Assembly (NCBI GenBank): GCA_963971305.1
Contig: CAXARO010000949.1
Coordinates: 103,013-167,012 of the forward strand
Length of the DNA: 64,000 nucleotides
Origin: Arcuatula senhousia
Taxonomy: Eukaryota; Mollusca; Bivalvia; Mytilida; Mytilidae
Reading direction: 5' to 3'
The position numbers were made by a program, and so were the translations under genes. Numbering within the stretch: position 1 is the stretch's first letter; the number at the start of each line of letters is the position of its first letter. This document shows, piece by piece, positions 10,506 through 22,929 of the stretch. The notes beneath the pieces were generated by a model that had not been told where the DNA came from, ran no database searches, and saw only the letters and a list, made by a program, of their open reading frames with translations.

Positions 10506-10949
10506 CTTTACTAGTTAACATCGGTTCTATGGTCCAATTTATTCTTGTTGGTATCACCTCCTCTATCTTCGTAACAAACGAACTGTTTATACTGTCTGTC
10601 AAAATTGTGCTCCCACTAAACATTAGTGCCGGTGTTGTTGACAATGTTATAGGCGAACTTGTAGGTGTTCCCAGGCTGCTTGGGTGGATAGCCGATGAGT
10701 ATATAGATTCATCACCTGTAGTATAGAAATTGATTTCTTCTGTGGAATGTTGGAACAGTTTATTCTGCCAGGTGTTGGGTAATGCAGTTGTAAGAGTACC
10801 ATGTACTAGTAATCGAAGAGACGTAGAAAGGGTAATTGTTGGTATGGTTTGGCTTTTGTTCCAAGAAAACACAGAGTCAGTGTTCTGCAATAGGGACACA
10901 CTGTTTCCAGCCTCCCGTTTTGAGAGTTGTAAGGTGTATGTCGCTGACA
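10506..10949 (-). CDS. Receptor A stalk exon (Ser/Thr-rich), minus strand
   Basis: A 444-nt exon on the minus strand. It enters after CATTAAATAG and leaves at AGTAAAG|GTAATG, in phase 1 at both ends. The 148 codons are rich in Ser and Thr, have several N-glycosylation sequons (NKS, NSS, NWT) and no cysteine, as expected for an O-glycosylated extracellular stalk. The position, phase and composition parallel the stalk exon of receptor B at 28359-28667. I place it between the ectodomain exon at 18217-18534 and the transmembrane exon at the left edge. The intron between stalk and transmembrane exons would hold the LINE. Confidence 0.6.
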
Positions 10950-10983
10950 CTATTTAATGATCAAATTTTGTTGCTATTAATTA

Positions 10984-11130
10984 TAGTATAACTAATGAGG
11001 GGTGGCGAATATCAATTTTAATGTCACGAGTCTCGAATAAAGCCAGGATTCAACAAGTGCGCGGAACACGAGTTGAATCCCCTAGCGTGATATCAAAATT
11101 GATATTCGTCACCCCTAATTAGTTATACTA
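10984..11130. mobile_element. Foldback MITE, about 147 bp
   Basis: Outer arms of about 45 bp are inverted (TAGTATAACTAATGAGGGGT ... ACCCCTAATTAGTTATACTA) with few mismatches. The loop holds an inner stem, GGATTCAAC ... GTTGAATCC. The element starts 35 bp upstream (in gene sense) of the receptor A stalk exon and is non-coding. Confidence 0.75.
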
Positions 11131-11470
11131 TTTATTATATAGATAATTTAAAAAAACGTGACTAATAGATCATCAAAATAATGAAAACGAAAGAAATTAT
11201 TGATTGATGAATTGTGTAATGCGCACTAATCTATGTTGCGTATTTTTCGCGGGAAACTTCACGAGGGTTAGATAAATTCGCACGCGAGTTAGATAAATCC
11301 TGTAATTAACTCCGTGAAAATCTAGAAATTTATTTTAACTCGGAAATCACGATATTTCACCTATATCTATATAATAAAATCGTTAAAAGAATTGCGAAAA
11401 CAAAACATGTATATCATATATCTTATTAATGCTTAAAGTTCCAAAAAGACACACTGCGTCAATTGGTATT

Positions 11471-12100
11471 AATTAAAGACTCAATAATTTGGCGCATAAA
11501 TATTGAGACAAACATATTAAATGGCTAATTACGGCCACAGCTAGCTGCAAGAGAGGATTTGACAAGATAGGGAAACAGAATGCCAATCACTAGGATATAC
11601 GGACAAATCTGTGCACCATTGGTAGGCAATGGATGCTCACATTCCTCTCAGGTTCCTGGAGAGAACGAGGGACACAATATTCCAGTACGCCAGCCCATAT
11701 TTTGTCACCCCATGGTGCACAAGGGAGTGAAATTAATATTATTTTTGATTTAGATTTACCATGGATTTACTTTTATTATACTGTACACAGTGCCTGAAAT
11801 GGCCACTTGCCCACTGGCCAATTGCGAGTAGATTTTTGACACATATAAGAACACTGGCCCAAAAATTTTCTTTGGGCCACCAGATTGGGTTTTCCTATTT
11901 CAGGCACTGTATACCCTGGCCAAATTCAATCTGGTGACTGCAGATCAGAACCGACCACTCATGGGAGGCATGAGATGGTCTAGACCAACTTCCAACGGTA
12001 AAGCGTTGGAAAGTTTTAAATGGTAATATGACCCGACGTACAATTAAGGAAAGAATAGTGTCCCCTTATCTTGCCAAATTCCGCCCTAGTAGACTGTGAC
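11471..12100 (+). repeat. Repeat block, copy 1 (empty of the Harbinger-like element)
   Basis: This block, from AATTAAAGACTCAATAAT to AAAGAATAGTGTCC, is repeated at 12635-12925 plus 14377-14690, where it is split by an inserted element. Copy 1 reads GATTTACCATGG across the insertion site and defines the empty target. No coding frame is seen. Confidence 0.85.
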
Positions 12101-12487
12101 AGGAATTTTTATTAAAAATAATTAAGCATATACACACGAACACAAAAATAATTAAAAATTGAATGAAAGCTGGTAACTTAGAACTTTAAAAAGTCTGTAT
12201 TTGGTATACTCGCGATATGCAGGTAGAAAATAATAAATATATATTAAGTAACATTTTAAAAAAGTCATTCAAATACTAGCAAAATGAACATTGACACGGA
12301 TATTTTTGTAAAATCCAAGTGCATTTCAAACTGCATCGTCCGCAAATTTGTAGATTTGTCGATTCTAAGCTCAAAATTGTAAGATCCTCGGAAGCTCCTG
12401 TTGTCATATTTGAAGAGCCTGAAAAGAGAAAATAAAACAACAGCAGCAAAAATGTTGGACGGTGAAAAAGGGGGTGGATGGAGGGAT

Positions 12488-12634
12488 TTTGTTTCCTTCG
12501 TCCATCACATGTCAATTCGTGAATAAAATTATAAAACCCGGAACAAATACGGATATTAAATTACGGAGAGAGAATAGAAAATTTATTAATCTCGCTTTCA
12601 TTAAAATGGTTTATCTTATAAATAGATAAACCTC
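12488..12634 (+). repeat. 147-bp repeat shared with 17758-17904
   Basis: The stretch from TTTGTTTCCTTCGTCCATC to AGATAAACCTCA is essentially identical to 17758-17904, in the same orientation about 5.3 kb away. Function unknown. Confidence 0.85.
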
Positions 12635-14690
12635 ATTAATTAAAGACTCAATAAATTGGCGCATAAATATTGAGACAAACATATTAAATGGCTAATTACG
12701 GCCACAGCTAGCTGCAAGAGAGGAATTGACAAGATAGGGAAACAGAATGCCAATCACTAGGATATACGGACAAATCTGTGCACCATTGGTAGGCAATGGA
12801 TGCTCACATTCCTCTCAGGTTCCTGGAGAGAACGAGGGACACAATATTCCAGTACGCCAGCCCATATTTTGTCACCCCATGGTGCACATGGGAGTGAAAT
12901 TAATATTATTTTTGATTTAGATTTATGGCCCTGTCACACTTTAACGTTTTAGCCAACGTGTGCCGACGTTTTAGAATATATTTTCAACACGCTGGTGTGC
13001 GTTGCGTAAGTTTTGTACACGTTATGAACACGCTACAAACACGTTAGCGAACGTCAGCGTGCGTTGGTAATCGCCGAGTGCGTCGCAAATTTTTCAACAT
13101 GCTTAAAATTTCCGACGTTCGCCAACGTGTTAGAAATAAATTATGCGAACGCTAGGCATAAGTTAGAAGGACGTTATACACACGCTGATGTACGCTATGT
13201 GGTCGTTGTGCACACGTTGAAATGCGTTTGACGAACGCTAAGCTAAATGGAAACTAACGTGTCTAGCGATAATGCAGCGCACGTCTAGCGTCAGTCTAAC
13301 GACCAAGAAACATATTCAACGTTTTAAAACGTGTACAGAGCGCACAGAGCGTCATTGTAACGAACGAGTAGCGTATCAACCCCAGCATTTTATAAGTTAG
13401 ATTGAATTACAAGGGGGAAAGTCAATTTCAAAAGCTTCAAATACTAATTCAAACCTGAAAAATAAAAAAATAAAATAAAAAACAATGAACAAAGCCAAAA
13501 AAATCTTGAATGTAACAAAGATAACTTAGATGGTCTGGAATTGAAAGTAATTCTTGCAAATTGTAATACACACCTGTCGTGTTTTCGATGATTTTTTTGG
13601 GGTAGAAAATACTCAAATACAACGAGTATCGACAGTCTAACTTCAATACTCATTTGAAATATTGTGTATTTTAAATATTCAATAAGCAAACGCGTTTTTC
13701 TCTATTAACATCCGTCATCCTGTCTGCGACCATTTAGGATTAGTCATCTACAGACCGCGGTATTTCTTACATGTATATACTCATTTGAGATTTTGAGAGT
13801 TTGTTAACAGGCGCATGCATTCCTCTCTGTATATTTTTGACATATCAAAATATAAAATCTACACTATATTTTATTCTCTTAGACTGAGTGCAAAAATCAT
13901 CACTTTTGGTTAAAAAAACGGCTTTAGAATAATTATACATTCATATTACCAGAACGCTGAAAACCAATATTTTTATAACGAAACTAAATTTCTATAATTA
14001 TTAATTAATCCACCAATACATTTAAGCCAGATAATATATCTATTTGGGCTATTACGAAATAATACCAAAGAAATTAACAGAAATCCTAGGTCTCCCCACC
14101 GAGAGAAAAAATCATAAGTTAGACTAACGCTATGAATGCGTTCTGCAGTCGTCACACATGCACTAGGCAAACGTCAAGTACGCTGGACGAACGCTATAGA
14201 TAAGTTTTGAATAAGTTTGTCGTGCGTTGCAGGTAGTTAGTCTGACGCTTTGTGGTCGTTCACCGAGATATTTTTGTAACTTTTTACAGCGACTGCCAAC
14301 GTGTTCCAACGTTTTAGAAAATTATTCGAACGTTCGGCACACGTTGGCTAAAACGTTATAGTGTGACAGGGCCATTACCATGGATTTACTTTTATTATAC
14401 TGTACACAGTGCCTGAAATGGCCACTTGCCCACTGGCCAATTGCGAGTAGATTTTTGACACATATAAGAACACTGGCCCAAAAATTTTCTTTGGGCCACC
14501 AGATTGGGTTTTCCTATTTCAGGCACTGTATACCCTGGCCAAATTCAATCTGGTGACTGCAGATCAGAACCGACCACTCATGGGAGGCATGAGATGGTCT
14601 AGACCAACTTCCAACGGTAAAAGCGTTGGAAAGTTTTAAATGGTAATATGACCCGACGTACAATTAAGGAAAGAATAGTGTCCACTTATC
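12635..14690 (+). repeat. Repeat block, copy 2, interrupted at 12926-14376
   Basis: The left part (to 12925) and right part (from 14377) together equal the block at 11471-12100. A further degenerate partial copy, with the same CCGACCACTCATGG and GTGTCTATACACG words, occupies about 14800-14970. Confidence 0.85.
12926..14376. mobile_element. 1451-bp non-autonomous Harbinger-like TIR element
   Basis: The terminal inverted repeats start TGGCCCTGTCACACTTTAAC and extend for about 40 bp through AACGTGTGCCGA. The target TTA is duplicated (12923-12925 and 14377-14379), and the empty site is preserved in copy 1 of the host repeat. A 3-bp TTA duplication is the hallmark of PIF/Harbinger elements. The interior is dense in AACGT/ACGTT words near both ends, likely subterminal binding sites. 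No transposase frame was found. Confidence 0.85.
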
Positions 14691-14969
14691 GCCAAATGAG
14701 CGTGTCTATACACGTTCAAAAATACATCCCGGCCCCCTTTTGGGACACACTTTCTTTTGTTTAATTTGTAGTTGAATTTTATTTTTTTTTAGTATGCACT
14801 GGCCAAATTCAATCCGGAAACAGATCAGAACCGACCACTCATGGAGGCATGAGATGATCTAGACCAAATTTCAACGGTAAAGCGTTGAAAATTTTTAATT
14901 GATATTTATGGAGCAAAACAGTGTTTCCCCTTTTTATTGCCAAATGAGAGTGTCTATACACGCTCAAAC

Positions 14970-17900
14970 TTTACCCAACCGGTCCACTTTATCTACCATT
15001 CTTTCAATCTGAGTGAATAAGGGCCAATAGGTAACCGTATAATTGAATTATTCAATATAGTAGAAACCATAAATATAATTTTGTATTTCCCACCTAAGTA
15101 GGTATTGCGTGGCTTTTCATGTTTAATAAGGTATTGAATAACTTAAATTCTTCATTCAATCACGGTCTAAACTGAGCATATATAAAATGAGAATAATTGC
15201 CTTTTTTAATGTGATAAAACAAGGCACTTCTTAATGTATGAAAAATTAAACAACATAAATTATCAATCATCGCCTGAACGAATCTCTATAACGTATCTAG
15301 TGACTTCATGTTGTTAATTGATCATGCCCTGATTGAAACATGTTGTGTATTAGTAAATATATGCAAACAAGTTTTCTTATTGAGCCACTAGTTTAATTTG
15401 GCATGCCTATAGTTTCAATCTCAGAAGCACGAGTACATGTGAATGTTTAGTGTCTGCATTCTTAAATATTTTAATTGTCAACATGTACAATAAGGCATGC
15501 GAATAATAAGAAACTTGACAGTAATCAATACTTACGCAATCAATTGACTATCGAGAAAAACTATGTAGAATACAAAGTTTATAAATTGAATAAAAGTTAA
15601 AGGGAGTATGTCTACGAAAATAATTTATACTAACAAAAAGGCCAAAAGAAAAATTTTGGCATTGTCTAATTTTAAACTTTAACATGTAAACAACAAAATT
15701 AATCTAAAAACCGGAAAAACATTATCATGAAAAGTTTTACAAAAATTCACATTCATGAGCTCTAATCCCGCCTTTAACATGCACACTGTATCCAACTTTG
15801 CTTAAACTTTTACGGTTCATACACGCTGCAAGCATCCGTCTCCAGTCCCAGACCTCAGTCCGTGTAGAAACAAATGTCGGCGAAAAACGCCAAAGTCTCC
15901 AAACAAAGAAAATGATTATATAAATGAACCTGTTCAATTCGTCACCACATTAAAGCTTTCTGAGATCCCGACTGATGGCTGCAACAAATACATTTAAAAT
16001 ATATTTGTCGTCACGAAGGCAAAACAAAATCAACCACGTTGGTCTAACAATTGTGAGCGAAAAAACCCAGTCTAATGCAGTTCTGGTACTAAATATAAAC
16101 ATGATATATTTTCAAAGGTTTTCCCTAATTACATTTCGTATGACGTTCAAAATGACATCAAAAGATTGGAGAGCCATGCGAAAAAATGGGAATTTGGCAG
16201 ACAAAACGCCTTCAAATGATGCCGAAATGGTATAAAATAAAAATGCATATACACAGATAAAAAGATTTTAAGTCTCGGCTGTGGAGAATTCTGCCACAGC
16301 AACCATAAAAATATTTGATCTGCAATTTCAAATAAACTAGGACAACAAGAGGGGGGGCAATGCTCAAAAGACAAATTCTAACGTGACATGTTGTGACTGT
16401 GTACGCTTATGTCGCTTATCGGAGGATCAGCACGTTAAATGCAGGAAATCATCTAAAGATATCATCTTTATTATTCAATATACTGTCAAGCCGGAAACAT
16501 ATAAAATGTAGCTAGCCCCCCGTGCAGGACAAATCAAAATAGCTTTACAAGTAATTAAACCTGGTTTGGAGATAAGGACAGTGTGAACTTATTTATGTCA
16601 AAGGTGTTTGGATCGATTCGAGTATTTCTTAATATTTGAAAGCCGTGTTCAAAGACGGACGGGCAGACACAGTGATTTGACCTGTCACTCCATGCACCAG
16701 CCTAGGCTAGCAAGTACGATATGGAAGTATAAGTAAAACAAAGGCAAAGGAAGTTGAAATGCAATAAACCAAACGAATAAACATATCAGAGAACACAACA
16801 GAAAAGTTAACTGAAATATAACATTACAAGCAGTACTCGATTTAAATTTGAAATAAATATGTAAGAATAACTCCGTTCGATGTCGACATGTTTTATGCAG
16901 TGGTTTGTTTTCGTGAACATGACATCAATGATTTGATTTGGATGTGACGTAACGTCGGTTAACAGATGCCCGTCGTGTGATTTGGTTGACGTACAAATGC
17001 AAACAAGATCATGAAGATGTGATTAATTTTATCATTGACAAGAACATTTACTTCAGGAAGTAATAAATATCGTGTATTTGAAATTTAATGGTCAATAAAT
17101 TATATATATACTGTCCTGGTATAAGCTGGGTATAAGCTGAGTTTAAGCTTTACTTTTCATGTAAATTTATTTATGTGTAGCTGCTATTTTGAATTAAACA
17201 TAAACATGTACCTTGAATTATAATCTGATCTCGGAAATGTGCAAGGCCTACATGTACAATGATCCTGCTTTATCCTGATTCCTTGAAGCACCAGATGGCC
17301 CTCTCAGCATCGTCCTGTATTTGACATCACGCGTTCTTAGTAGCTTAGAGTTCAATCTTTCTTCTTTTATCGTTTTTCCTTAGTAAGTTCTGTTTTCGAC
17401 AAAAAGATATGTACCGACAGAGTTAAATCTTTCTTCTTTTATCGTTTTTCCTCCGGGTCAAGTTGTATAAACGATTCAAGTCCAGGAAAGAACGTTAGTT
17501 CCTTTGGTTTTACGATGGTTCAAACAGATGGGTTCAAATTATTTAACAAATATTTAAGGCAATGGTTGTTGACAATTTTTGTTGATTCAATGTCCGTTGG
17601 CTGGATTACTTTCAAATTTCCTCCAATAATGTAAAAACAACTGTCCTAATTTTTCACGAGAATGGTGCGCCATATACATGCTTCTCAAATTCGGCAAATT
17701 TGTCATCTAATTATAGGGCAGAATGAAGGATTGCTTAGATTAAATACACATATTTTGTTTCCTTCGTCCATCACATGTCAATTCGTGAATAAAATTATAA
17801 AACCCGGAACAAATACGGATATTAAATTACGGAGAGAGAATAGAAAATTTATTAATCTCGCTTTCATTAAAATGGTTTATCTTATAAATAGATAAACCTC

Positions 17901-18216
17901 AATAAACATAAAACATTAAAATTTGGACGACATGCTTCAATGGGACTTCTTGTGTTACTATGTTGAAACTTATAACTGATGTCATTTTTTTTAAAAAATG
18001 TATGCTGTGGAATGTCGATCTATACGAACCATTTTAATGTTTTGGTTGTGTATGATTCCGTTTCAAATATCAATGTTTCATTATAAAGTCTAAAGCAGAG
18101 CGCAGAAATTCGAGACCGGAAATGTCAGCGTTAAAAATTATAACCTTAACACTACATGTGAATTGATCCATGCTTAACTTTGTGCTATAAATGAATGAAA
18201 ATGGACTATCGCTTAC
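14970..18216. other. Long gene-free stretch
   Basis: AT-rich sequence without a convincing exon. It includes a direct repeat of AATCTTTCTTCTTTTATCG at about 17353 and 17425, and the 147-bp repeat copy at 17758-17904. Under the receptor A model this is intron. Confidence 0.5.
17758..17904 (+). repeat. 147-bp repeat, second copy
   Basis: Essentially identical to 12488-12634. After the shared end CAGATAAACCTCA-type sequence the flanks differ, so this is a dispersed copy rather than a tandem one. Confidence 0.85.
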
Positions 18217-18534
18217 CCGGTGAATTGTACATAGCAATTCCAACGTCAGTTGAGCATGAGTCGGTCCTGTACAACGTGATTATGTAGACATTGCCGGGAA
18301 ACTCATTGGACTGCGTTACATTGACGTGCAAATCTCGAACTCGATCACACAAGTTAATGTTGTACTCATAACCGGTCAAGCAGTCCTTTAGACATATATC
18401 AAGGCAACATTTGTCATTTTCCCTTCTTACAAATAATATCTTAATCCTCCCAATGGTGTGAGCATCGTGAATGTTTATGTTGGTAAAAGTACCCTTGAGC
18501 AGTCTTGATGTAAGTCCTTCAGAGTATTCAAGTC
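18217..18534 (-). CDS. Receptor A ectodomain exon, Cys-rich, minus strand
   Basis: A 318-nt exon on the minus strand. Its acceptor is TGCTTTCGTTCTAG and its donor is TCACCGG|GTAAGC; both ends are phase 1. The 106 encoded residues include NDKCCLDICLKDC and LCDRVRDLHVNVT, with seven cysteines and alternating hydrophobic strands, consistent with an extracellular disulfide-bonded domain. I do not recognise the family. The phase-1 borders match the receptor B exons, so I assign it to receptor A with the stalk at 10506-10949. The signal-peptide exon was not found. Confidence 0.6.
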
Positions 18535-18552
18535 CTAGAACGAAAGCAGGCA

Positions 18553-18761
18553 CTTTCTATAATATCACGAATACAGAGCTTACAGACAGATATGGGATTT
18601 CTGTCTCTCAGGTGAGTGAAGATGTTGGTTTGTCATACGGTTTTGTTTTGTCTTTCTTTACCGGATTTGACACTCAATTGAAAATTGGCAGCGGGACGAA
18701 TGTGCAGGCAGAAATCGCTTACTCTTTTGGAGCACCTAAGTTCAATCTCGTAACGGCTTAA
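18553..18761 (+). CDS. Possible 3' exon of an unrecognised plus-strand gene
   Basis: An open frame of about 70 codons, AGTFYNITNTELTDRYGISV ... FNLVTA, ends at TAA (18759-18761). AATAAA follows at about 18794, then an A-rich stretch. The alternating hydrophobic pattern (VSEDVGLSYGFVLSFF) looks like real protein. No upstream exon or start was identified, and the opposite strand carries a good exon ending 19 bp away. It could be a terminal exon or a retroposed fragment. Confidence 0.3.
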
Positions 18762-18833
18762 CGACTAGGGTTCGCGTTGTGAATTGATATTAAAAATAAA
18801 CATTAAAAAACAAAAAAAAGTTTTTATATTTCT

Positions 18834-18935
18834 GTGTTTTATATGTTGTCTGTTTTTTCGTCTTGCCCTTGTTTGTGTTTACTGGTTTTGTTTCTGCCCT
18901 TTCGGACTTTGACAGCCACACATCAATGTTGTAAT
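18834..18935 (+). repeat. Interspersed repeat with CTTTCGGACTTTTGAC motif
   Basis: A T-rich stretch ending in CTGCCCTTTCGGACTTTGAC. Related copies with the same order of words occur at about 29640-29745, 31715-31820 and 43015-43145, with a fragment at about 54770. The class is unknown. Confidence 0.55.
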
Positions 18936-19107
18936 AGTTATATATTTTATTTCATATATTGTACATTTTACAAATGTAGTATATGTACGTATCTTATAGT
19001 TGGTAATAAAAGTTGCATTCTAACTTGTCTTCTGGATAAAGTATTTTTTACTTATCTAGGTAATTTATTTGCATATATTTTTCAAAATTTATATTTTCAT
19101 TATCTAG

Positions 19108-22100
19108 GTGGGGGTAGATATGTACCCCAGGCAGTCACAGGTTCACAGACAGGAGCAGGTGCAGACCCCTTCACTGGAGGAGGAAGGTACATCCCTGGCC
19201 AGTCCACCTCACAAAGTAGTGCTTCAAATGGCATAGATCCATTTACAGGTATTAATGTTTAGAATAAAGGACCCAAAAAAATTATATCAAGAACATAATA
19301 AATGTCTGATGACAATTTTGCACATTTAAAACTTCAAAGTTTTTATTATACACCACAAATTAAAAAATAGGAATGGCCCTGACTGTTCACATCTCTCATA
19401 AGCACAAATATCTCCTAAGCCCTTAACAAAAACTTGATGAAACTAAGCAAGAACATCCTATGGAATAAGAAAATATGCACAAAGAAATCTCATTGCTCTG
19501 ATAGATCATTCAGAAGAGATATTTTAACTTTCCAAACATGAACTCTAATATGAAGAGGAAATGTGAATGAGCTTGTTCACAATCTTGGTATTATCATAAT
19601 TCTATCATATAACACAGAAAACAAAACCAATTAGTGAACCTGCTTTTTTTATACTTAACAAACTTGTAACAATTTTTTTTTCAAATATAATTTTCAGGTT
19701 CCAGTAGTTACCAGTCCAAGTCCCAAACTACAGCCAAAGAAAACAGCTATTATCCATTGAAAAACTTTGTCACCTTTGAATCTGCTAATTCACAACAAAT
19801 CATAGGTAAACATAGACATAACAAACACATCTTTTTAACAAATGCTTACACTAATCATTAGGTTGATTACAAATTTGCTGTTTTCAATATACCTTTTAAT
19901 TGTTATATACTACGGATCTGTCTGTTAAACTGAAATAGCCATGTGGCTTTACCGGAGTGACTATTCAGGTAAAATTTCTCACTGGGGTGGAATACCCCTA
20001 TATATATTAAACATAAAGTTTCAACCTGATTTGAAAAACTTTTTTGTCCCCCTTCGCCACGGTTTTCTCAGTAACTATTAATCATAGGCTTTTGATATTT
20101 GGTATACAGCTTCAGGTAGGGTCCCATATGATGGGATGTGTTTTCAGATCCGTATGCTCATCTTCTTCCTGTTTAACGAGCTGACTTAGATTTTTCCAAC
20201 TGAACAGGCGAGTTACCTAGAATCTGTTTTTGTTAGTATTGCCTTAATATTATTAAATTAAAATAAAGATAATTTGAGATCATATGTCTTTAAGCAAAAT
20301 TTATTTTTGTCCTGATGATAGCTTAATTAACACCGACATGACAACACCAATCAATCAATCTTGAATAGTCTGGTTTGTTTTTGTTATAGGTAAATTGAAA
20401 GAGTTTAATGTTAAAGTAGACCAGTCTATGCAGGTAGAAGAAGCTGAAATAGAGAAACTTCCTAGTCTAATGGATGGTACATCAGAGAACCTGGGTGTAC
20501 TGGAGAAAATGTTAACCTGGCCTAATGGTAAGAATGTCTATGTCAATTCATAATTATCTGTTGGGTAGCAATCTTCGTGGTTTGATGAAGGCGATGAAAA
20601 AAAATCCAACAAAGTGTTATTTTCAAATTTATTTCTTCAAAAAACGTGTGAAAATTAAGTGCACTTCTCTGTAAGAATCAGGCAAAATTTCAAAAACTTT
20701 GAATCATGATTTTAAAAACACACGGTTTTGACAATAAATTGTCATTCAAAATAGCCTTCTAATGAAGAAACAAACATTAGTTGTTGTCTCGAGTGTCAGA
20801 GGATGGAGAAAAATTTCTGTTAAAATGATAGTAATTTAGTGTGACTTGACAGAGTTATCCTCCTTAGATTCAAATTTTATATGCATTTCAACCAAAATAT
20901 ATCTCAAATTACTGACTTTAAAAAAAGTGCCAATGCATTTTTTGTTACTTTTTAAGCATTTTGAACAGTATTTTGAATAGAAAATAAAGAGATGTGGAAT
21001 AAGTGTACGCGACACAGCCCACAATTAAAAGGCAATTTAGAAAAACCACAATGGACAACCGCCAGCAGCCTTCAACGAGGCCATTTGGCACTGCTTGCAG
21101 TTCTGCAATTGGCCCATGGTTTAAATAAGATGCATATACTTCAAATCCAGCCCTGAAATAGTCACAGATAGACCCCCTTCTTAAACAAGGAACAGAAAAC
21201 ATCAAAAGGACAAGTACAAATGAAAGCTTTGTCAAAGATTCCTGGCTTAGGACAGGCACATGTAATATGTGGCGGGGTTAAACTAGTTTTTTGGGCCCAA
21301 GTCAAACGCATGTGTTTTTTTAATCATGATTCAGCCATTGCCTGATTCTTACAGAGAAAGGCACTTAAAAATCCATTGAAATGTCTTGGAGAAACCACAA
21401 AAATTTATCCACACACAAATTAATGAACCCACAGTATTAGAATAATGTAATTGGATTGACGTGACTTTCTGTTAAGGGCATCAATCTGGATATTAATCTT
21501 TTATATGTGTAGTCTGCAGATAGTCTAGATGGTTCAGCGATGAACATGGGTATATAGGAGAAAATACTGACTTGGCCTAATGATCAGGAAATCAGTGCTG
21601 AATTAATTTACTAGTAAAGAAATGTGTGTGATGGAGAGATTGAAATTAAATAACACATTATTCATCTTTTATCAAATTCATTTTTATGGTCAGACCACGT
21701 ATGTGGATAGGAGAAATAGTTTTACCCTCGTCCGTTCCTACGTCCATAACACTTTGGTCAAGTTCTTGGTTAAGGTCCATTACTCGGATACTAGATGTTG
21801 AGGATCAATAATAATTCACCACTAGATGGGTCTTGGGTAGTGCTACACCACCCACTAAAAATAAGGACACTGTGACCTATATTTTACGCATGAATGACTT
21901 TGGTTAAGTTCTACGTTAAGGTCCATATCTCGGATACTACATGTTGGGGGTCAATGGTATTTCATCACTAGATGTGTCTTGGGTAACAATACACAACCCA
22001 ATAGTAATTGGGTCACTATGACTTATATTTTAGGCATGAACACTTGAATATTTCTTGGTAAAGGTCTATATCCCAGGTAATACATACCAGGGGCCATTGA

Positions 22101-22929
22101 TTTTTCAAGAACGGGACGGCCATCCTGTGGCTGATAGACACATTTTCTTGTTTCAATAGACCTTTTAAAGGCTTTGATGATTTCTCAAAGGTTAGAAAGA
22201 ATTGCATTTCAAAGTTTTGAGCCAAAATGAGATAATTAAATAACACCACCACCACAACTATAGCAACAACAACAACAACAACAAACAAACAAACAAATAT
22301 AGAATAAATAAATAAAACAAATAGTTTTCATTTTGAATTTTGTCTTTCATTTTTATTTTTTTTCCCTCATTTTAGATATGGTCTTTCCAGCATTAGACGT
22401 TTTACGCATGAGTGTAAGGACATCATTAAATAAGCTGTTATGTGATAAAGATGCAATAGTAGAAAAACTTTTGAAATTCATGTCTTCTGATATTCCTGCC
22501 AACCAGATGCTAACACTACGGACATTCTGTAATATGTTCAAGGGTCAGACAGGAGAAAAATTATGTGTGAAACACAGAGATTCCATCGTAACCGCTGCTC
22601 TCAACTGTAAAGAATCCAAAAACAAAAACATTTTAATAGCATTAGGTACCTTGCTAATGAATTATGCAGTTCACCTCCAGGATAAATTAGATCCTGAAGC
22701 CAAGTCTCAGTGTCTTATCGCTGCTGGAAATATCTTAGAAAATACTGACATTGATTCGGAAGCAGCGTTCAGGTTATTAGTGTGTATAGGTACTCTGATC
22801 GATAGTGACCCTAACATGAATGAACTGGCGCGATCCATCAACGTCAAGACTGTCATATTCCCGCTGAAAAAGAGGGCGGAGCCTCAGAAACTTATCAATT
22901 GTGCAACCTTTGTTTTCAACGTTCTTTGA
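19108..22929 (+). CDS. PLAA: PLAA homologue, 3' half (four exons, PUL domain)
   Basis: Four plus-strand exons join in phase 1: 19108-19248, 19698-19805, 20390-20527 and 22376-22929. All have AG/GT borders. Together they give 313 residues ending at TGA. Exon 1 has the linker repeats GGGRYVPQ and DPFTGGGRYIPG typical of PLAA after its PFU domain. Exons 2-3 give YYPLKNFVTFESAN and KLKEFNVKVD. Exon 4 encodes the armadillo-like PUL domain (MVFPALDVLRMSV, ANQMLTLRTFCNMF, AFRLLVCIGTLI). In other animals PLAA (Doa1/Ufd3 in yeast) binds ubiquitin through PFU and p97/VCP through PUL, and acts in membrane-protein degradation and sorting. No WD40 or PFU exon is visible upstream, so this is either a gene with a very long 5' intron or a partial duplicate. 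Confidence 0.9.
20985..21265 (-). repeat. Interspersed repeat, also at 39540-40490
   Basis: The sequence GTGTACGCGACACAGCCCAC ... GGTGGCGGGGTTAAAC-like matches 40190-40485 at high identity, with two further degraded copies at about 39540-39660 and 40000-40130. A 104-codon minus-strand frame (VAYTYSTS near its end) is partly kept between copies. It lies in PLAA intron 3. Confidence 0.7.
21752..22090 (+). repeat. Tandem repeat of about 148 bp, 2.3 copies
   Basis: TTGGTTAAGGTCCAT...TCGGATACTA recurs at about 21752, 21899 and 22043, with conserved TCACTAGATGNGTCTTGGGTA words. It lies in PLAA intron 3. Confidence 0.7.
22246..22322 (+). repeat. CAC/CAA/CAAA/TAAA microsatellite
   Basis: Short runs of CAC, CAA, CAAA and ATAA units lie just upstream of the polypyrimidine tract of the last PLAA exon. 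Confidence 0.9.
22376..22929 (+). CDS. PLAA: PLAA terminal exon (PUL domain)
   Basis: It enters after TTTCCCTCATTTTAG in phase 1 and runs to TGA at 22927-22929. It encodes nearly the whole PUL domain, including FKGQTGEKLCVKHRD, LIALGTLLMNYAVHL and a C-terminal hydrophobic end NCATFVFNVL, which is the normal terminus of the family. The exon is undamaged and the 3' UTR has under 600 bp before the convergent receptor B tail. Confidence 0.9.

Noticed and set aside
12276..12515. Minus-strand 79-codon frame
   Set aside because: It spans a repeat junction and has no gene features.
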